Source: Parasponia andersonii (lineage: Eukaryota; Streptophyta; Magnoliopsida; Rosales; Cannabaceae). From it: a DNA stretch of 64,000 nt. The notes under the pieces are model-generated. The model was not told the origin of the DNA. It did not search any database and worked only from the letters and a program-made list of their open reading frames with translations. Made by a program: the position numbers and the translations under genes. Positions 23,072 to 35,300 of the stretch are shown piece by piece. Each line of letters starts with the position of its first letter. Positions within the stretch are counted from its first letter, which is position 1. The stretch covers positions 173,679 through 237,678 of the forward strand of contig JXTB01000043.1 in NCBI GenBank assembly GCA_002914805.1, given 5' to 3'.

Positions 23072-24784
23072 ACTATGTTTTTCTTTTCTCTCACTTTTCT
23101 TTTCCTGTTAAATGAGCTATGTAATTCATTTGATTTTAAGAATTAAGTGTTTCTTTAATAGAAAAATTTTAATGAAACGAAAGTTTAATGATTAAACATA
23201 AAATCTCGGTCAAATTTAATGAAAGGAATATTTATGTAGATCTTTCCAATTTTAGGATTTAGTATAAATATCTTTGGTTTAGGAGACGTTACTGTAGAGC
23301 CGAATCCTCTGTCTAGAAATCTCTATCCTATTCTCTGTTGGACAAATAAACAATTAGCGCATCAAAAAAAATGTTTCAGCCTTTCTTGCTCCACTATTTC
23401 AAGTTTGACGGTGTTAAATTTTTTAAACAGAAAAAGGGGAAAAGAAAATTGCACAACGTGGTACATGTCTCGTTTCCTTCTTCCTCTTGCTTGAGTCTCC
23501 TCCGCTCCCCAATTTCATAGCACTGATTCAGGTGCTTTCAATCTCTCTCAGGTAATTAAGAAATATAAAGTATATTCATGCGGTATTGAAAGAGTTAAAT
23601 AACGCTTATAAAAAATGAGCTTTAATCCTTCTAAATACACCCAATCCGAACACAGGACCGAGATCCCTTTAGAGTGATTACACTCTTAATGGAGGAAATA
23701 AATTAGACAGCCACTTCTGTCCTTGTTCGAAAAAGAACTAGACCAAAATGCATCCTTACACGCTCAAATCAGTCATTCACTTTGAATTTCAAATTAAATT
23801 AAATGAAAGAGTAATGTTATAAGGTTTCAGTGGCATCCAACACCATAATAATACATTTGTTTGTTACGGATGATATAATTAATAAACTAAGTCCACTTAA
23901 ATCTCACTTGGATTATAATTATAATTAATTAGTGACAAATTGATATATCATTATGGTATTAGACACCACGTGACAAACAAAAAGATTCACAAGATACAGT
24001 ATAGTTATTTAACAATATCCATTCATACAAGATTTCTAGTCCCGGCCGGCCCCTCATTTCCCAAAAAATAAAATTAAAAAAATATTCTCTACTCCACCTG
24101 AAAAAGAAAAAAAAAATTGGAGAAACAATTGAATGAGTCTTAGAGACTAAAATTTGATCACGCATGATAGTTCTATAGAGCCTAAGGGCCGTGGGAAATA
24201 AGTAATTCAATATCTCCTTACTGTTAAAAAAAAAAACCCAACTAGAATTACACGAAGAAATACAGACGGGACCGGATCTAGTTTCGAAGTGAGAGGATAG
24301 AAAACCTAATTTTTGCTTTTTTTCGATTTATTTTATCTTATTTAAGGACAAAAATAATCACAAACGGCTCAGTTATCCGCGAGGAAACGGTAGTTTGGGA
24401 AATTTCATTCTCAATGACGTGGCAAAAGTTAGAACTAGACAGAGAAAATAGACAAGAGATCCGAGTCCCGTTACCACAGTCTCTAATTTTGACGTAAAAC
24501 ATGAAATGTCGTAGAGACTTTCCTAAAATTAAAACAAACAGTTTTATTATCATTTCCACTGATCATACGCATCCATACTCTTCCTTTAACACTAGAACTT
24601 TTAAGACGACGTATATATTTAAGAAGATGTTGACCACATGGTCGCCCGTACAGTACTACCGATTTTACTTGTTTATTTATTTTTTATGATTCTGCCGATT
24701 TTATGTTTCTTTATATAAATTTGCTTTCCTACCGGCCATAAAAGAAAGGGGAGTCATGCTAGAATATCATAACAAGGTACTTAA
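23072..24784. other. Intergenic DNA between the Retand element and its solo LTR
   Basis: No coding sequence is supported. A CT-rich stretch at 23470-23552 ending CTCTCTCAG/GTAATT resembles a plant 5'-UTR exon with a splice donor, but no following exon was found. A MITE-like inverted repeat lies at 23830-23969. Confidence 0.4.
23830..23969. mobile_element. MITE-like element, 140 bp
   Basis: Terminal inverted repeats GTGGCATCCAACACCATAAT and the complement of ATTATGGTATTAGACACCAC pair at about 20 of 27 bases. The interior is AT-rich and non-coding. No clear target-site duplication, so the superfamily is open. Confidence 0.5.
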
Positions 24785-25577
24785 TATTGGTGCGATTTTT
24801 ACCAGCTGTCCACATGTCTCTGAACTGCTGACATTGTATCTACCAATTGTCCACGTATCTTTGCTATCTCAGAGTGCTTTTAACTTCAGGTCGGGTCGAA
24901 GAAGCGAAGGTGACCAACTGTAAAGATTCTTCGATATTAAAGTCAGTTGTTTATCCCTGAGGTTGAGTAGCAAAAATTAAGTTTTTTTTTTTTGTATATG
25001 TCTATCTATATCTCTTCTCCCCAGAAGGGGAAGTAAGACTCGTATATATAATCCTGGAACTGGGAGTTTTCTAGCTCTCAATCTCAGGATCGAGTACCTT
25101 TTTTCATCATAACTTACTCTCGAAATCACGGGCCGTGATTACTGTGATTTTCCTTACATCGTCGTGGCCTACTTTCCGCCGTCTCCTATGACTCGAGCCT
25201 GTTGGGGGGTGAGACTTTGACAAACCGATGTTCTGTCAGGACGGTTTACCTAATGTGCGCACTTACCCAGGATCGCATTAAATGCCCTGTCTGGGTCTAG
25301 AACAGTGCGCTGCCTCCCATGATCTTCTGGCAGAAGACCCTCGAGGTTCCTGACCCTCAGCTGTCGAGGTAAGAATTGGACTGAGCCGAACCCGTCCAGG
25401 ATCTGGGATGGATTTGGCCCTGGCCTCAGACAGTCTATAGGCCCATGCGGTATCACGTGCGACTCGTGTGGCTTTTAAACGGTTACTCTGGACACATGTC
25501 GGATGGTGTACCTTCCTTGTGACCTATTATGTCACTTAATCATCCACGTGGTATATGATCTAAGAACGGGCCCCACA
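24785..25577 (-). mobile_element. Solo LTR of the Retand-type family
   Basis: 793 bp, homologous throughout to the LTRs at 10953 and 22264, but no internal region is attached. A perfect 5-bp direct repeat CTTAA flanks it (24780-24784 and 25578-25582). This is the signature of unequal LTR recombination after a real insertion. The first bases have mutated from TG to TA. Confidence 0.9.
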
Positions 25578-26321
25578 CTTAAGCTCAAGTAAAATGTAAA
25601 GTATGATAGTCACGAGACTCACGCACGTAAATATATATATATATATGGAAACCTAATATGGAAAAGTTATACCTATACATAAGCATCATTATATACGCAT
25701 GTGGTCAATAGAATAGAGATCGAACATTAATGACTAATGAACATAGAACACCAATTAAGCACTAATTATAGCAAACACCATTATACTTACGATATAGCTA
25801 GTTAACTTGGTCACCTGACAATGCATAAGATTCATGTAATCTTATTTTTATTTCCACAGAAAGGAAATAATGACAGTACCACTTTTTATATATACAAACT
25901 ATACACGAAAACAATAATTGCCCCACTTGACTTAGTTGGAGCTCCCTCCATCACAAGTCAAAGTTAGAAAAAGCACACAGTCTGTTACTTGTTTTTTTCA
26001 ATTTTTGTATATGATTTAATGAGCTATAAAGATGAACAATCAACATTGTCTGTCCCAGCCAACAACCATACAGTTGCCAGTGTGTAATGAAATTTCTTCA
26101 ATCCAGCTCATGAGCTTGGTAATCATGCAACAAAATATCTCAATATGCTACTAATGAAATCATATGCTACAGATCTTGCTAATTCAAATTGAGAATAAGA
26201 AATTGAAAAACTTGAATTTCAATATTGACCCTTTATTAGTTGATAAAAGAAAAAGAAACTCCAAAGAAGAGTTGATCACCAATACTATTTCTTTAGCTAT
26301 TTATAGATAATATGTTGAGAT

Positions 26322-26622
26322 CATAAATCGGTATTTTTTTTACCTATCTATATATTTTTTTTTAATCGTTGGATTATTATCTAATAGGTATTTTTTACCT
26401 ATCTAATAGATATTTTCTTATCTATTCATATGCAATTTTTTTTAATCATTGAATTATTATCTAACTGCTAATATTATTTGAATAGTTAAAAAATAAAATA
26501 TATATATATATATTATTTAATATTTTTCTCTCTTCATTTTTTATTATAAAAAAATATGTCTGATGAATTTTAATTAAATAAAATAATATCTATAAATAAA
26601 AAAAACTACTAAATTAGTGCTA
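26322..26622. mobile_element. MITE, copy 1 of a local family
   Basis: The left end GGTATTTTTTTTACCTATCTA and the right end (complement TAGCACTAATTTAGTAG) match the termini of the copies at 30232 and 30921. The interior carries an extra duplicated terminus (ATAGGTATTTTTTACCTATC near 26385). Confidence 0.55.
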
Positions 26623-28022
26623 TAAATATATATATATATATATATTTTTTCAAAGATCACGTTTTAACTACGACATCAAACACTACCGTTGAGAATCAGA
26701 CGCTCTACGCGTCACTATAAAACTCAACGACACTTCTTGAGTTGTTTCAGAGTTTTCTTAGCTGCAGCTTTTGTTGTCATAATTTATTGTGTCATGTCGT
26801 GAAGTATTTGCCACCTGTGGTGCATGTTCATGTAGGATTATATCATGTTTGCATTATTTCCATGTTGGTCATTTTTATCTTTTGGGGTTGGAATTGCATT
26901 AATTTCATGTTGTGCCTATTATATATGATGTACAAGGCATCCTAGGCTCGCGGACGAGTCTTAATATTGGTCCTATATACCCCACTGCGTGTGCTTTCTT
27001 GTCGATCGATTGCTAGCTAGCTATATATGAATGTGACTACCATTTTGGTCACATAATATATTCTAGTCTCAATTTCCACCTAACCACAAACCTTCAAAAA
27101 TTTTGCTAAGCCTCAATTAGGAGATCAATATCTAAACTCGACGTATTTGATCAACGTAACGTGGGTCCTTATTATCCGTTCTGAGATCACTAATTACGTA
27201 CAAATATAAACGACAAGACCACAATAGAGATTTACTTAATTTGTCCAAGTGCAAGGGAAGACATAGTTGTTTTATCTTTCTGATAACTAAGATAATAACT
27301 AGTTTAACAAAAAAAGAAAAAAAAAACTACGATAATATCTAGCTTGATATATAATATTTAATCAAAATGTTCATGATTGACAATTAATACTTTTTCCACA
27401 AATATAATAACTATAGTTAAGTTGGGTAGGTATCATAATTAAAATGAGCTTGTATATTTTGTAAATATTTTTGATGAAATTTTTGTGTTTGGTCAAATAT
27501 TGAACATAACATTAACTCATTAAGATTGCGACTTTTATCAAATATTTTCGTAGATCTTTAATTACTATCAAATTTATTCCCCAGCTAGAATGATGAAAAT
27601 GGTAAGAAAATTATAGTATCAAAATAAAAGTAAGTCCAAAATCTAACTAAAATAAAACTTTTTTTAAGAAAAATCAAAACAATTTTTTTTTTGAAATTAT
27701 CAAAACAAAAATTAAGTTTTAGTTTTTATATTATTTCGACTAACAACAATTTTATTGTTTCTTTTCGGTTTTCCCGGTAAACTTATCGGGTAGGGATAGA
27801 TTTTCAAGGGTTAAAAATCTAGGGAAATAATTGATTCAAAAATTGTAATATTCCGTTGAATCTGACATTTCCAAAATGCAACTATTTCCGAAATTTACAA
27901 ATATTGTTATTTTATGATAATTTTCCCTAGTTCCGAAATTATTAATTTGTGACTGAGCCAACCACATATATTGATGAATTCAGACGACTTAACAAAACTA
28001 AAGATATAAAAATAAACAAAAT

Positions 28023-28154
28023 CTAATCGTCACACGGAGTCACGCTTCCACCTTGATAATTGACACTAGCCTTATTATCTGTACCTGAATTTGAAGACTT
28101 ATTTTCCTTCTCTTTTTGCCCATTAATACGAGGGGCTGGTAACAATTTACTTTC
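28023..28154 (-). CDS. Candidate terminal exon of an unrecognised gene
   Basis: On the minus strand a strong 3' splice site (pyrimidine tract, TTTTTGTCTGCAG) is followed by 43 codons and a TAG. The peptide begins ESKLLPAPRINGQKEKENKS and ends NYQGGSVTPCDD. Its hydrophilic composition and base content stand out from the AT-rich DNA around it. I found no upstream partner exon on the minus strand within several kb and do not recognise the family. It may be a relic last exon, or the tail of a gene with a long intron. Confidence 0.3.
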   Translation of the reverse strand, partial: ESKLLPAPRINGQKEKENKSSNSGTDNKASVNYQGGSVTPCDD

Positions 28155-28204
28155 CTGCAGACAAAAAGGGGGGGAAAATGCAATATGTATCAATAGCGGC
28201 TAAG

Positions 28205-28250
<46 letters not shown>

Positions 28251-29273
28251 TTATGACTCAATTTATATATATATATATATATATTTCTATTATATCAAAA
28301 AGAAAAATAAATACAATGAGTGCATGAAAACACATTTATATATATCTTCCTCATCAACACTAAAACGAAAGTAATTTTGGTACAAAAGAGTACAGCGTTT
28401 TTCTGAACCACACAATTCTTATTGGGACAAATATAATAATGCATTTGCCATTTTTGACTGTGGCCCTCTTTCTGTTCATATATTCTTCAATTTTTGGGGC
28501 CTGAAAAAGCATGTCCGGTCGAATGATGATATATTTGCCTCGTCCTTTTATTCAATTAGGAAGTTTTTCTCTCCGTATGAGACGTTATGTCATCAGGAGG
28601 GCCCAGTGCTGTACAGGACATTATTTGATCATGTTCCATTACATCAAAACTGTTGCTGAAAACGGTGGAGAAAAGTTTCCAAATTATTCAAGAACAAAGA
28701 ATGGCATTAGTTTTTTTTTTTTTTTAAATCTATGTATTATTATTATTGATTTTAGACTATACAATATCAATAAGATACATGATTGATTTCTTTGTATTTT
28801 GACGATATTGTTTTGCCAGATCGGTCGTTGAAGACCTTCGGTTGGGAATTGGGATACCTAAAGAAAACAAAATGGGGTCATTTATTATGAATTCGTTAAG
28901 AATGACTTTGATCTAGTTCTTTATCATGTCCTAGATACTAGAAGTAGAAGGCATTTTGAAGGGATTTAAAAGATAAAAAAAAGGGGTAAATATTGATCTT
29001 TATGGCTAATCCATTTCCTTTTTCGCTTTCATTTTTCGTTTTCCAATTCATCATCACAGTTTTGCATGGAAAGGAGTTAGTTAACATGAAAGTGGATATC
29101 ATTAGCAGGACTTAAACCATCTTTGTGGAAATATATAACTGAATGCCAGAGAATAAGATATGAAAAAAAAAAATTAAAAAAAAAAACGCTTTGCGTTGTA
29201 TGTTTTGCTTACGTGTGTTATATTTCCTAGCAATTAATTACTTATAATTAATGATTTTTCAAGTAATATATAT

Positions 29274-30198
29274 GGGTGAGGTTTCAATGGAGATTTTTGT
29301 TTTTGCTCCTTAGATGAGTACTCTAATTTGGATTATAGATATTAATCTAATGGTTATAATAATATTAGTAATTTTATTAAAAATTTTAATATAATTAATA
29401 CATATATAAATATAGTAAGTTATTTAAAATATAAAAAGTAGGTAACCTGATGAGTTAGTCACTTGATGAGTTGGTTTATTATTATTGTTGTTGTTTTTGT
29501 TATTTAGAGTCCTCAAAATAAAGGTATATTTAATTATTAATCCTATTTAAAGTTTTTAAAAACAGAAATTAATTAACGTACAAAGTTTATGCTGATTCAT
29601 GTATAAAGTTTTTTTTTTAAAACAAATTTTCTTTCTTTTTGTATACTTTTTGTTTGGTTCATTTCGTTAAATTAGCTATGAAAAAAATAAAATTAATAAT
29701 TCTTTTTTAAAATTGGTTATTCCCATTTAAGATTTAAAAAATAGGAAATTAATTAAAATGTGTACAAATTTTAAAATTTTCACAATTCATATATACTAAA
29801 TAAAGAGCCAACTTCACATATAAAGTATTGTTCTTTTAACAGAATTTCTTTTAATGTAGTTCTTTTACGTATTATAATTTTTTTTAATAGGAAAAAAAAA
29901 AAGAAAAGAAAACAGCGTGTTCCTAATGTAAAAATTTTGCCTACCTTGGAATTTATCATTTTTGTAGTGAAAATAAAATTTGATGAAATATTGAATTTAT
30001 AATAGTACATATAATTTCAAATTAAATGTAATTAAAAATAATTAAACTTTAAAGTTCAGATTCTAAAAGAAAAGAAATAAAAATAAATTAGAAATTAATA
30101 AATTGAATCAAATAACTTGTTATTGTAGATTATTTCTAAATTGGTCGAACTTACCCATCTATGGATCAGAAACAAAAATACCCATTGAAACCTCACCC
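29274..30198. mobile_element. Mutator-like non-autonomous element (MULE-MITE), 925 bp
   Basis: Terminal inverted repeats of about 45 bp begin GGGTGAGGTTTCAATGG at both ends and continue through ATTTTTGTTT-TG with few mismatches. The 10 bp before (TAATATATAT, 29264-29273) and after (TAACATATAT, 30199-30208) match at 9 of 10. A 9-11 bp duplication is the Mutator hallmark. The caveat is that the flanks are simple AT sequence. The interior has no ORF of interest. Confidence 0.65.
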
Positions 30199-30231
30199 TA
30201 ACATATATATATACATATATATATTTATATA

Positions 30232-30455
30232 AGCACCAATTTAGTAGGTGTTTTTTTTACCTATACATAAGTATTATTTTGACTAATTAAAATTTATCAT
30301 ACACATTTTTTATAGTAAAAAGTAAGAGAGAAATAACATTAATAATGTACGTTTTTTATGCACATCATTATAGCCGTTAGATTATCGTTAGATGATGATC
30401 CAATAGCTAAAAAAAAATATCTATATATAGGTTAAAAAAATACCTACTGGATTGA
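30232..30455. mobile_element. MITE, copy 2 of a local family
   Basis: About 224 bp. Left terminus CACCAATTTAGTAGGTGTTTT and right terminus (complement ATCAATCCAGTAGGTATTTT) form a ~35-bp inverted repeat that continues into ACCTATA. It sits in an (AT)n tract, so the target-site duplication is ambiguous. Confidence 0.65.
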
Positions 30456-30920
30456 TATATATATATATATATATATGAATGTATAATAGAATAGTTATCA
30501 CAATTTATTTTATTCTGTGACAATTTTTTTATGTTTATATTCATTTGGTTGAGTTATCTAGTGTTTATGTAGGATAAATTTGTATGTTCAATCACTAATA
30601 CCGAAGAAAATTAGAAAAAAAAATCCAAATTTGACCGTTTGTATTGTAATTAGTACACAATTCTTTTAAGTGAGGAAGGAAAATCTCAAGAGTGATTAAT
30701 TTGATCTTCATAATGGGGTAGATAGGATGTAGTTTTGTTCCAAAACTAATTCCGTTACGAGATTTAGTCAGAATATAGGACACATTTATTAAATATGTAT
30801 CTATGACATATTAGACAAATTTATTCGGTGCTCGCTAAATCATGTAATGAGATTGGTGTCGAAATGAGACTACATCTAAAAACTAAAAGAGACAAAAAAA
30901 AATCTAACTATTAGTTTGTA

Positions 30921-31272
30921 TGGCACCAATCTAGTAAGGGTTTTTTTACCTATCTATAGGTATTATTTTACTAAATTACAATTCATCACGCATATTTTTT
31001 CACAATAAAAGATAGAGAGAAAAAAAAAAAAGAACATTAAATAATATGTATTTATTATTATTTTTTTTTTCTAAATCCTTAAATCATAGTAGCTATTATA
31101 TAAAGATCCAACAACTCATTATATAAAGATCTAACAACTAAAAAAAATATTTATAGATAGGTTAAAAAAATACATTTTAGATTATAATAACCATTACACA
31201 ATGATCCAATGATCCAATAGCTAAAAAAAATAATTATAAATAGGTTAAAAAAATAACTATTGAATTATGGCA
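30921..31272. mobile_element. MITE, copy 3 of a local family
   Basis: Left terminus TGGCACCAATCTAGTAAGGG, right terminus complement TGCCATAATTCAATAGTTAT. The interior shares TTTACCTATCTATAGGTATT and AAAAGATAGAGAGAAA with copy 2. The right end is internally duplicated near 31130-31260, making it longer than copy 2. Confidence 0.6.
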
Positions 31273-32346
31273 TGACAACCATATATATATATATACATAT
31301 GTCGTAAAAAAATAATTATAAACCTTAAAAGATTGAAGTGTCTATTTAATTAGTTAATAAATTATATACTTATATTTACATAATACATTTTACGGCGGCT
31401 TCTCAACTAGAGTATGATTCTTGGAAATTGATGTGGTTATTACCAAACTAAGTTTGTGACGTACACAGTTTGACGTATTACTCGCTTAAGGAAATATTTA
31501 ATTAATTAACCCCATATATAATAACATTTTTCAGTAATTTCTTATCGTTAATGAAAGCAACCAGCTCAAGAGAACTCATTTTGCTAGTCAACACAGTTAT
31601 TTCTTGTGATAAAGCACCAAACGAAAAAGTCGAAGAGTTAATCACTTTTGATTATGCCACACTACAACTATTTGTTAACCCTTAATTATCCATTCCTATA
31701 CAAGTAACAACAACATTACAACCCTAAGCAACAAATCTTATCCCCTTCCTCTGAAGATGATGGATCACCCTTTACCGTTCAATCCAACGGCTTTCAGATT
31801 AATCTAACGGTTGTCACGACCTTATCTTTGTAATCGTCCAAGCACTTAATCCCACTTCACATATATACTGATATACGCATCAGCAGTGGGTCCCAACTAA
31901 AGCTAAAACTAAACTAAAACGAAGCATACGACGATGTTGCGAACCGTGACAGCCCAATACAACCTCTCCACGTGTCAGTCGAGTAGCGGTTAAAGGAGAA
32001 TACATTAGCTATCTTTTCTCTCGGCTGTTTCCACGGACTGTCGGCAAGCTCTCTCTCACTGCTTAGCTGTTACTCCACAACAACGTGACAGGAACCAACA
32101 CGTGGCAGCCACTGATTAGTCCGTAATTTTACTATCTCCAATTACTATAACCTCTCTCTTCCCTCATTATATATAATGCCCGAAGCCACTACACTCCTGT
32201 TTATGTCGGCAGAAAATTTATATCCCATTATTATACTTATATCGTTTCCACGAGCTGACCCAGATTTTTATTTTCCCTCTCATTTTCTCGAGAAAATATT
32301 TTCATAAGCACAATCAGAAAGTTGAATAAGAATAAAAATAATTACA
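31273..32346 (+). promoter_or_regulatory. Promoter and 5' UTR of the BAG gene
   Basis: A TATATATAA box at 32168-32176 lies about 170 bp before the start codon. Two ABRE/G-box cores, CCACGTGTC (31968-31976) and AACACGTGGC (32097-32106), lie 60-200 bp further up. Such pairs are typical of ABA- or stress-responsive plant promoters, which would fit a stress-linked BAG gene. The 5' UTR carries a short palindrome TTCTCGAGAA near 32286. Upstream of about 31540 nothing specific is seen. Confidence 0.5.
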
Positions 32347-35300
32347 ATGATGAAGAGAATGATCATCAAGTCGAATAATGGAGCGTATGGTAGAACGAGC
32401 GAGAACTCCAACAATACGACGTCGTCTTCCGCGTCGAGGGATGAGGAAGTCGAGTGTGAAATGAGACCTGGAGGAATGTTGGTCCAGAAACGAATCTGGA
32501 CACCCGATATTACGGCTGCCGTCCCGAATTTTCGGCTCCGAATCGCTTTCGGTGCGCTCCGGTACGAGATCTCGGTCAACTCTCAAGCTACATTCGGTAA
32601 TGTTTGCTTCGATCTATATATGGATGTTTTCATGTAATACTATGTTTTGTTATGATGGTTCCTTCCTTTTTTTTTTTTTTTACTGTTTGGTTGCCGAGAA
32701 AATTTTATAAAATTTGAGTGCTCTTGTTTTAGTGGTTCAGTCTTCGTGTGCATGGTTTCCGTTCAATTTTATTTCCTACACTTTCTTGGTGACCAAACAG
32801 GTTTTATGGATGGGAAGTTCACGTTCGAATGTTGATTATTAGTAGTGATGTTCACATTGAATGACGAAACAAACCTCTATTAAAGTATGGAATGTGGATG
32901 TGGGGAGTAATGTACAATGAGGGGTAAAAGCGTAAAATGAGCTAATGAGTAAAGTTGACCTGGCAGGTGAGGTGAAGAAGCTTCTGACGGCGGAGACTGG
33001 GTTACAGCCAGGTGAGCAGAAGCTAATATTTAGAGGAAAAGAGCGAGAAAATGGGGAATACTTGGACACGTGCGGAGTCAAAGACCGATCAAAAGTCATC
33101 CTAATCGAGGACCCATCGAGCATCGAGAGGCGATTCATCGAGATGCGCAAAAATGCCAGGATCCAAACCGCCCACCGAGCCATCTCCGACGTTTCCATGG
33201 AGGTCGATAAGTATGCGGAGCAGGTAATCGAAACCCTAAATTGCTATGAGTAGTATTTAATCATGAGTCGTGATACACCTGATACACCGTATCGAAGTGA
33301 TGCGGCTCTTTAGATCACAAAGATTAATAAAATATGAGTGAAAAAACATACATTAATTACTAATAATAGAATGTCACATTAATCAAATAATTTGCCAAAA
33401 TTCTCTTCGTGTAAGAAATGTTGCTTATAATAGTTAGTTTTTAACTCGTCACTATTCAAGCGTTACCCTTTTTTTTTTTGTTTGACTTATGAGACATAGA
33501 CTTGCATAACTTTTAATTAATGACTTCTTACGGAAAAAAAGAACTGTGATTACCATTGGGGCATAGCATTTTCCTATTAGCCGATACTTTTATTCATAGG
33601 AAGGAAGGAATGAACATGATACGGGCCACGAAGCCCATGTTCTGAAACGGCAAAAAGTGGGTTCGAATTAGTGTCAGCCGTCAGATGTGTTGACTAATGA
33701 TTGAGTCAAAAAGTATGGTTAAGAGTTTTTTGTGGGTCATATTAGTTGGGGGGACAGCTGGCAGTGATGCTGGTATGATTATAGATTTCATTACAGTTGT
33801 ACAGTCAAAGATTTTCGCCGCCAAGTTGGCGTTTTTTGTGGGGTAATTCTAATTGGGCCTTGACTTAACTGAGGTCCAGGAGGTTCCCTAACCACTTTGT
33901 TGCCTTGGCTGGCACTCCTTTAACGGAGATTGCTGTCACTGAGAGCGTGAATGTGATTGTGTTGTGGGCCAGGCTAGTTGCTTGTTAACTAAATGTTATT
34001 CTGGAGAGAGAAATGCGTAGTTTGCTTATGATTGTTGATTTCCGATTAGTACAGTTCTGACTGTCCTCGGCAATTAGGACCACTGCTAATTAATATCAAA
34101 ACGAATATGTATAAACATTATATTAAGCAGCAGTGCATGTGACATTATTAATGGTTGTTGTGAACGCTTTTACTGTTCTCGATACTATGACACTCACACA
34201 TTTATTTAAAGTAGCAAGGATGTTAATGTTATTATTATAAATATGTTGAGTTAGGGGGGGGATACTAAATAGTCATTTAGGTTAGGTTGACATTCATTTG
34301 GGCGTAGGATTAGTTGCTTTGTCTTTTTGTGTATATTATAGTTAAATTATTTAACAATTATACTCCAAAATTACGTAACTTTTTATTTTTGAATAGATCT
34401 CTGTGATCGAAAAATCAATCTCGAGTGGTGTTAAGGTTTCTGAAGTTCAAATCACCACATTAATTGAGATGCTGATGAGACAAGCAATAAAGCTAGATAG
34501 TATTCCAACTGAAGGAGATGCTTCTGCACAAAAGAATTTGCAGGTATTTATGTTGCAGCTTCTAAATTATATTGTGTCCCAATCCTTTTTTTTTTTTTTT
34601 TTCTTTTAAGAAAACATTTTCATTAACCACAAAAGGATTTATAGTCACTACAAACTTCCTCCTCCAGTTACGGAGGGACCTCCTAAACCCAAATACAATC
34701 ACAAGAATTCACCCATTTAACCAAAGACAGAGCAAGTTAAGGTTCAGGAGTGGTGGTCCTCTTACTTTTTTGAAAATTATAATTTTTAGTTTGAGTTTAT
34801 ATAAAAATTTCAATTTTATCCTTTATCTGTCCTTCTGAATTTTTATAATTATAATTTTTTTCCCCTTTTATAAAACAAAGTCAATAATGCTCCTAACGAC
34901 CCATTAATTTTTAGAAAAAAATTTGAACTTTACTTATATTATTTTAAAATTAAAAACTTTTTCTTTATTTTGGATAATTTTTCTTTAAACTCACTTCAAA
35001 TATTCTATTTAAATTTATATTGGTCTATAATGATTAATGCGTTTCAAAATTAGCTTAAAAAATTTTAGTGTATGTCTCTTAAAAAGATTTTCAGGCTCCG
35101 TCACTTAGTCATTTTATGCACTATACGATTATGAAAAATATTCTTATCAATCTCACAGTACAACAAACAAATATCCTAAAAAAACCAACCCATTCCGAGT
35201 GTCAAAAGAGAGATTGTATTGTAAAAATTTAACATTTAAACAATCAGTTTCTACAAGTAAAAATTACGTCCCAATCTTGTTCTTCTATTTCTTTCTCATT

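Larger units (their letters stand above)
25583..29263. other. Intergenic AT-rich DNA with microsatellites
   Basis: Long non-coding stretch. It holds (AT)n tracts at about 25630-25647, 26500-26515, 28206-28245 and 28265-28283, one MITE copy (26322-26622) and an orphan candidate exon (28023-28154). A plus-strand frame at about 28378-28661 stays open for roughly 95 codons without an ATG or family resemblance, and I do not call it a gene. Confidence 0.5.

Noticed and set aside
26742..26945. 67-codon hydrophobic ORF, signal-peptide-like
   Set aside because: Low complexity, no promoter logic, no recognised family.
28200..28290. Long (AT)n tracts as possible structural or origin elements
   Set aside because: Ordinary plant microsatellites; nothing else nearby supports a role.
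28378..28661. Plus-strand frame open for about 95 codons without an ATG
   Set aside because: No start, no splice context and no family resemblance; a frame of this length is plausible by chance.
32280..32305. Heat-shock element near TTTTCTCGAGAAAA in the BAG 5' UTR
   Set aside because: Spacing does not match alternating GAA/TTC pentamers; it is only a short palindrome.
33655..33690. GGGTTCGAATT motif resembling a tRNA T-arm in BAG intron 2
   Set aside because: No matching acceptor stem, D-arm or anticodon arm around it.
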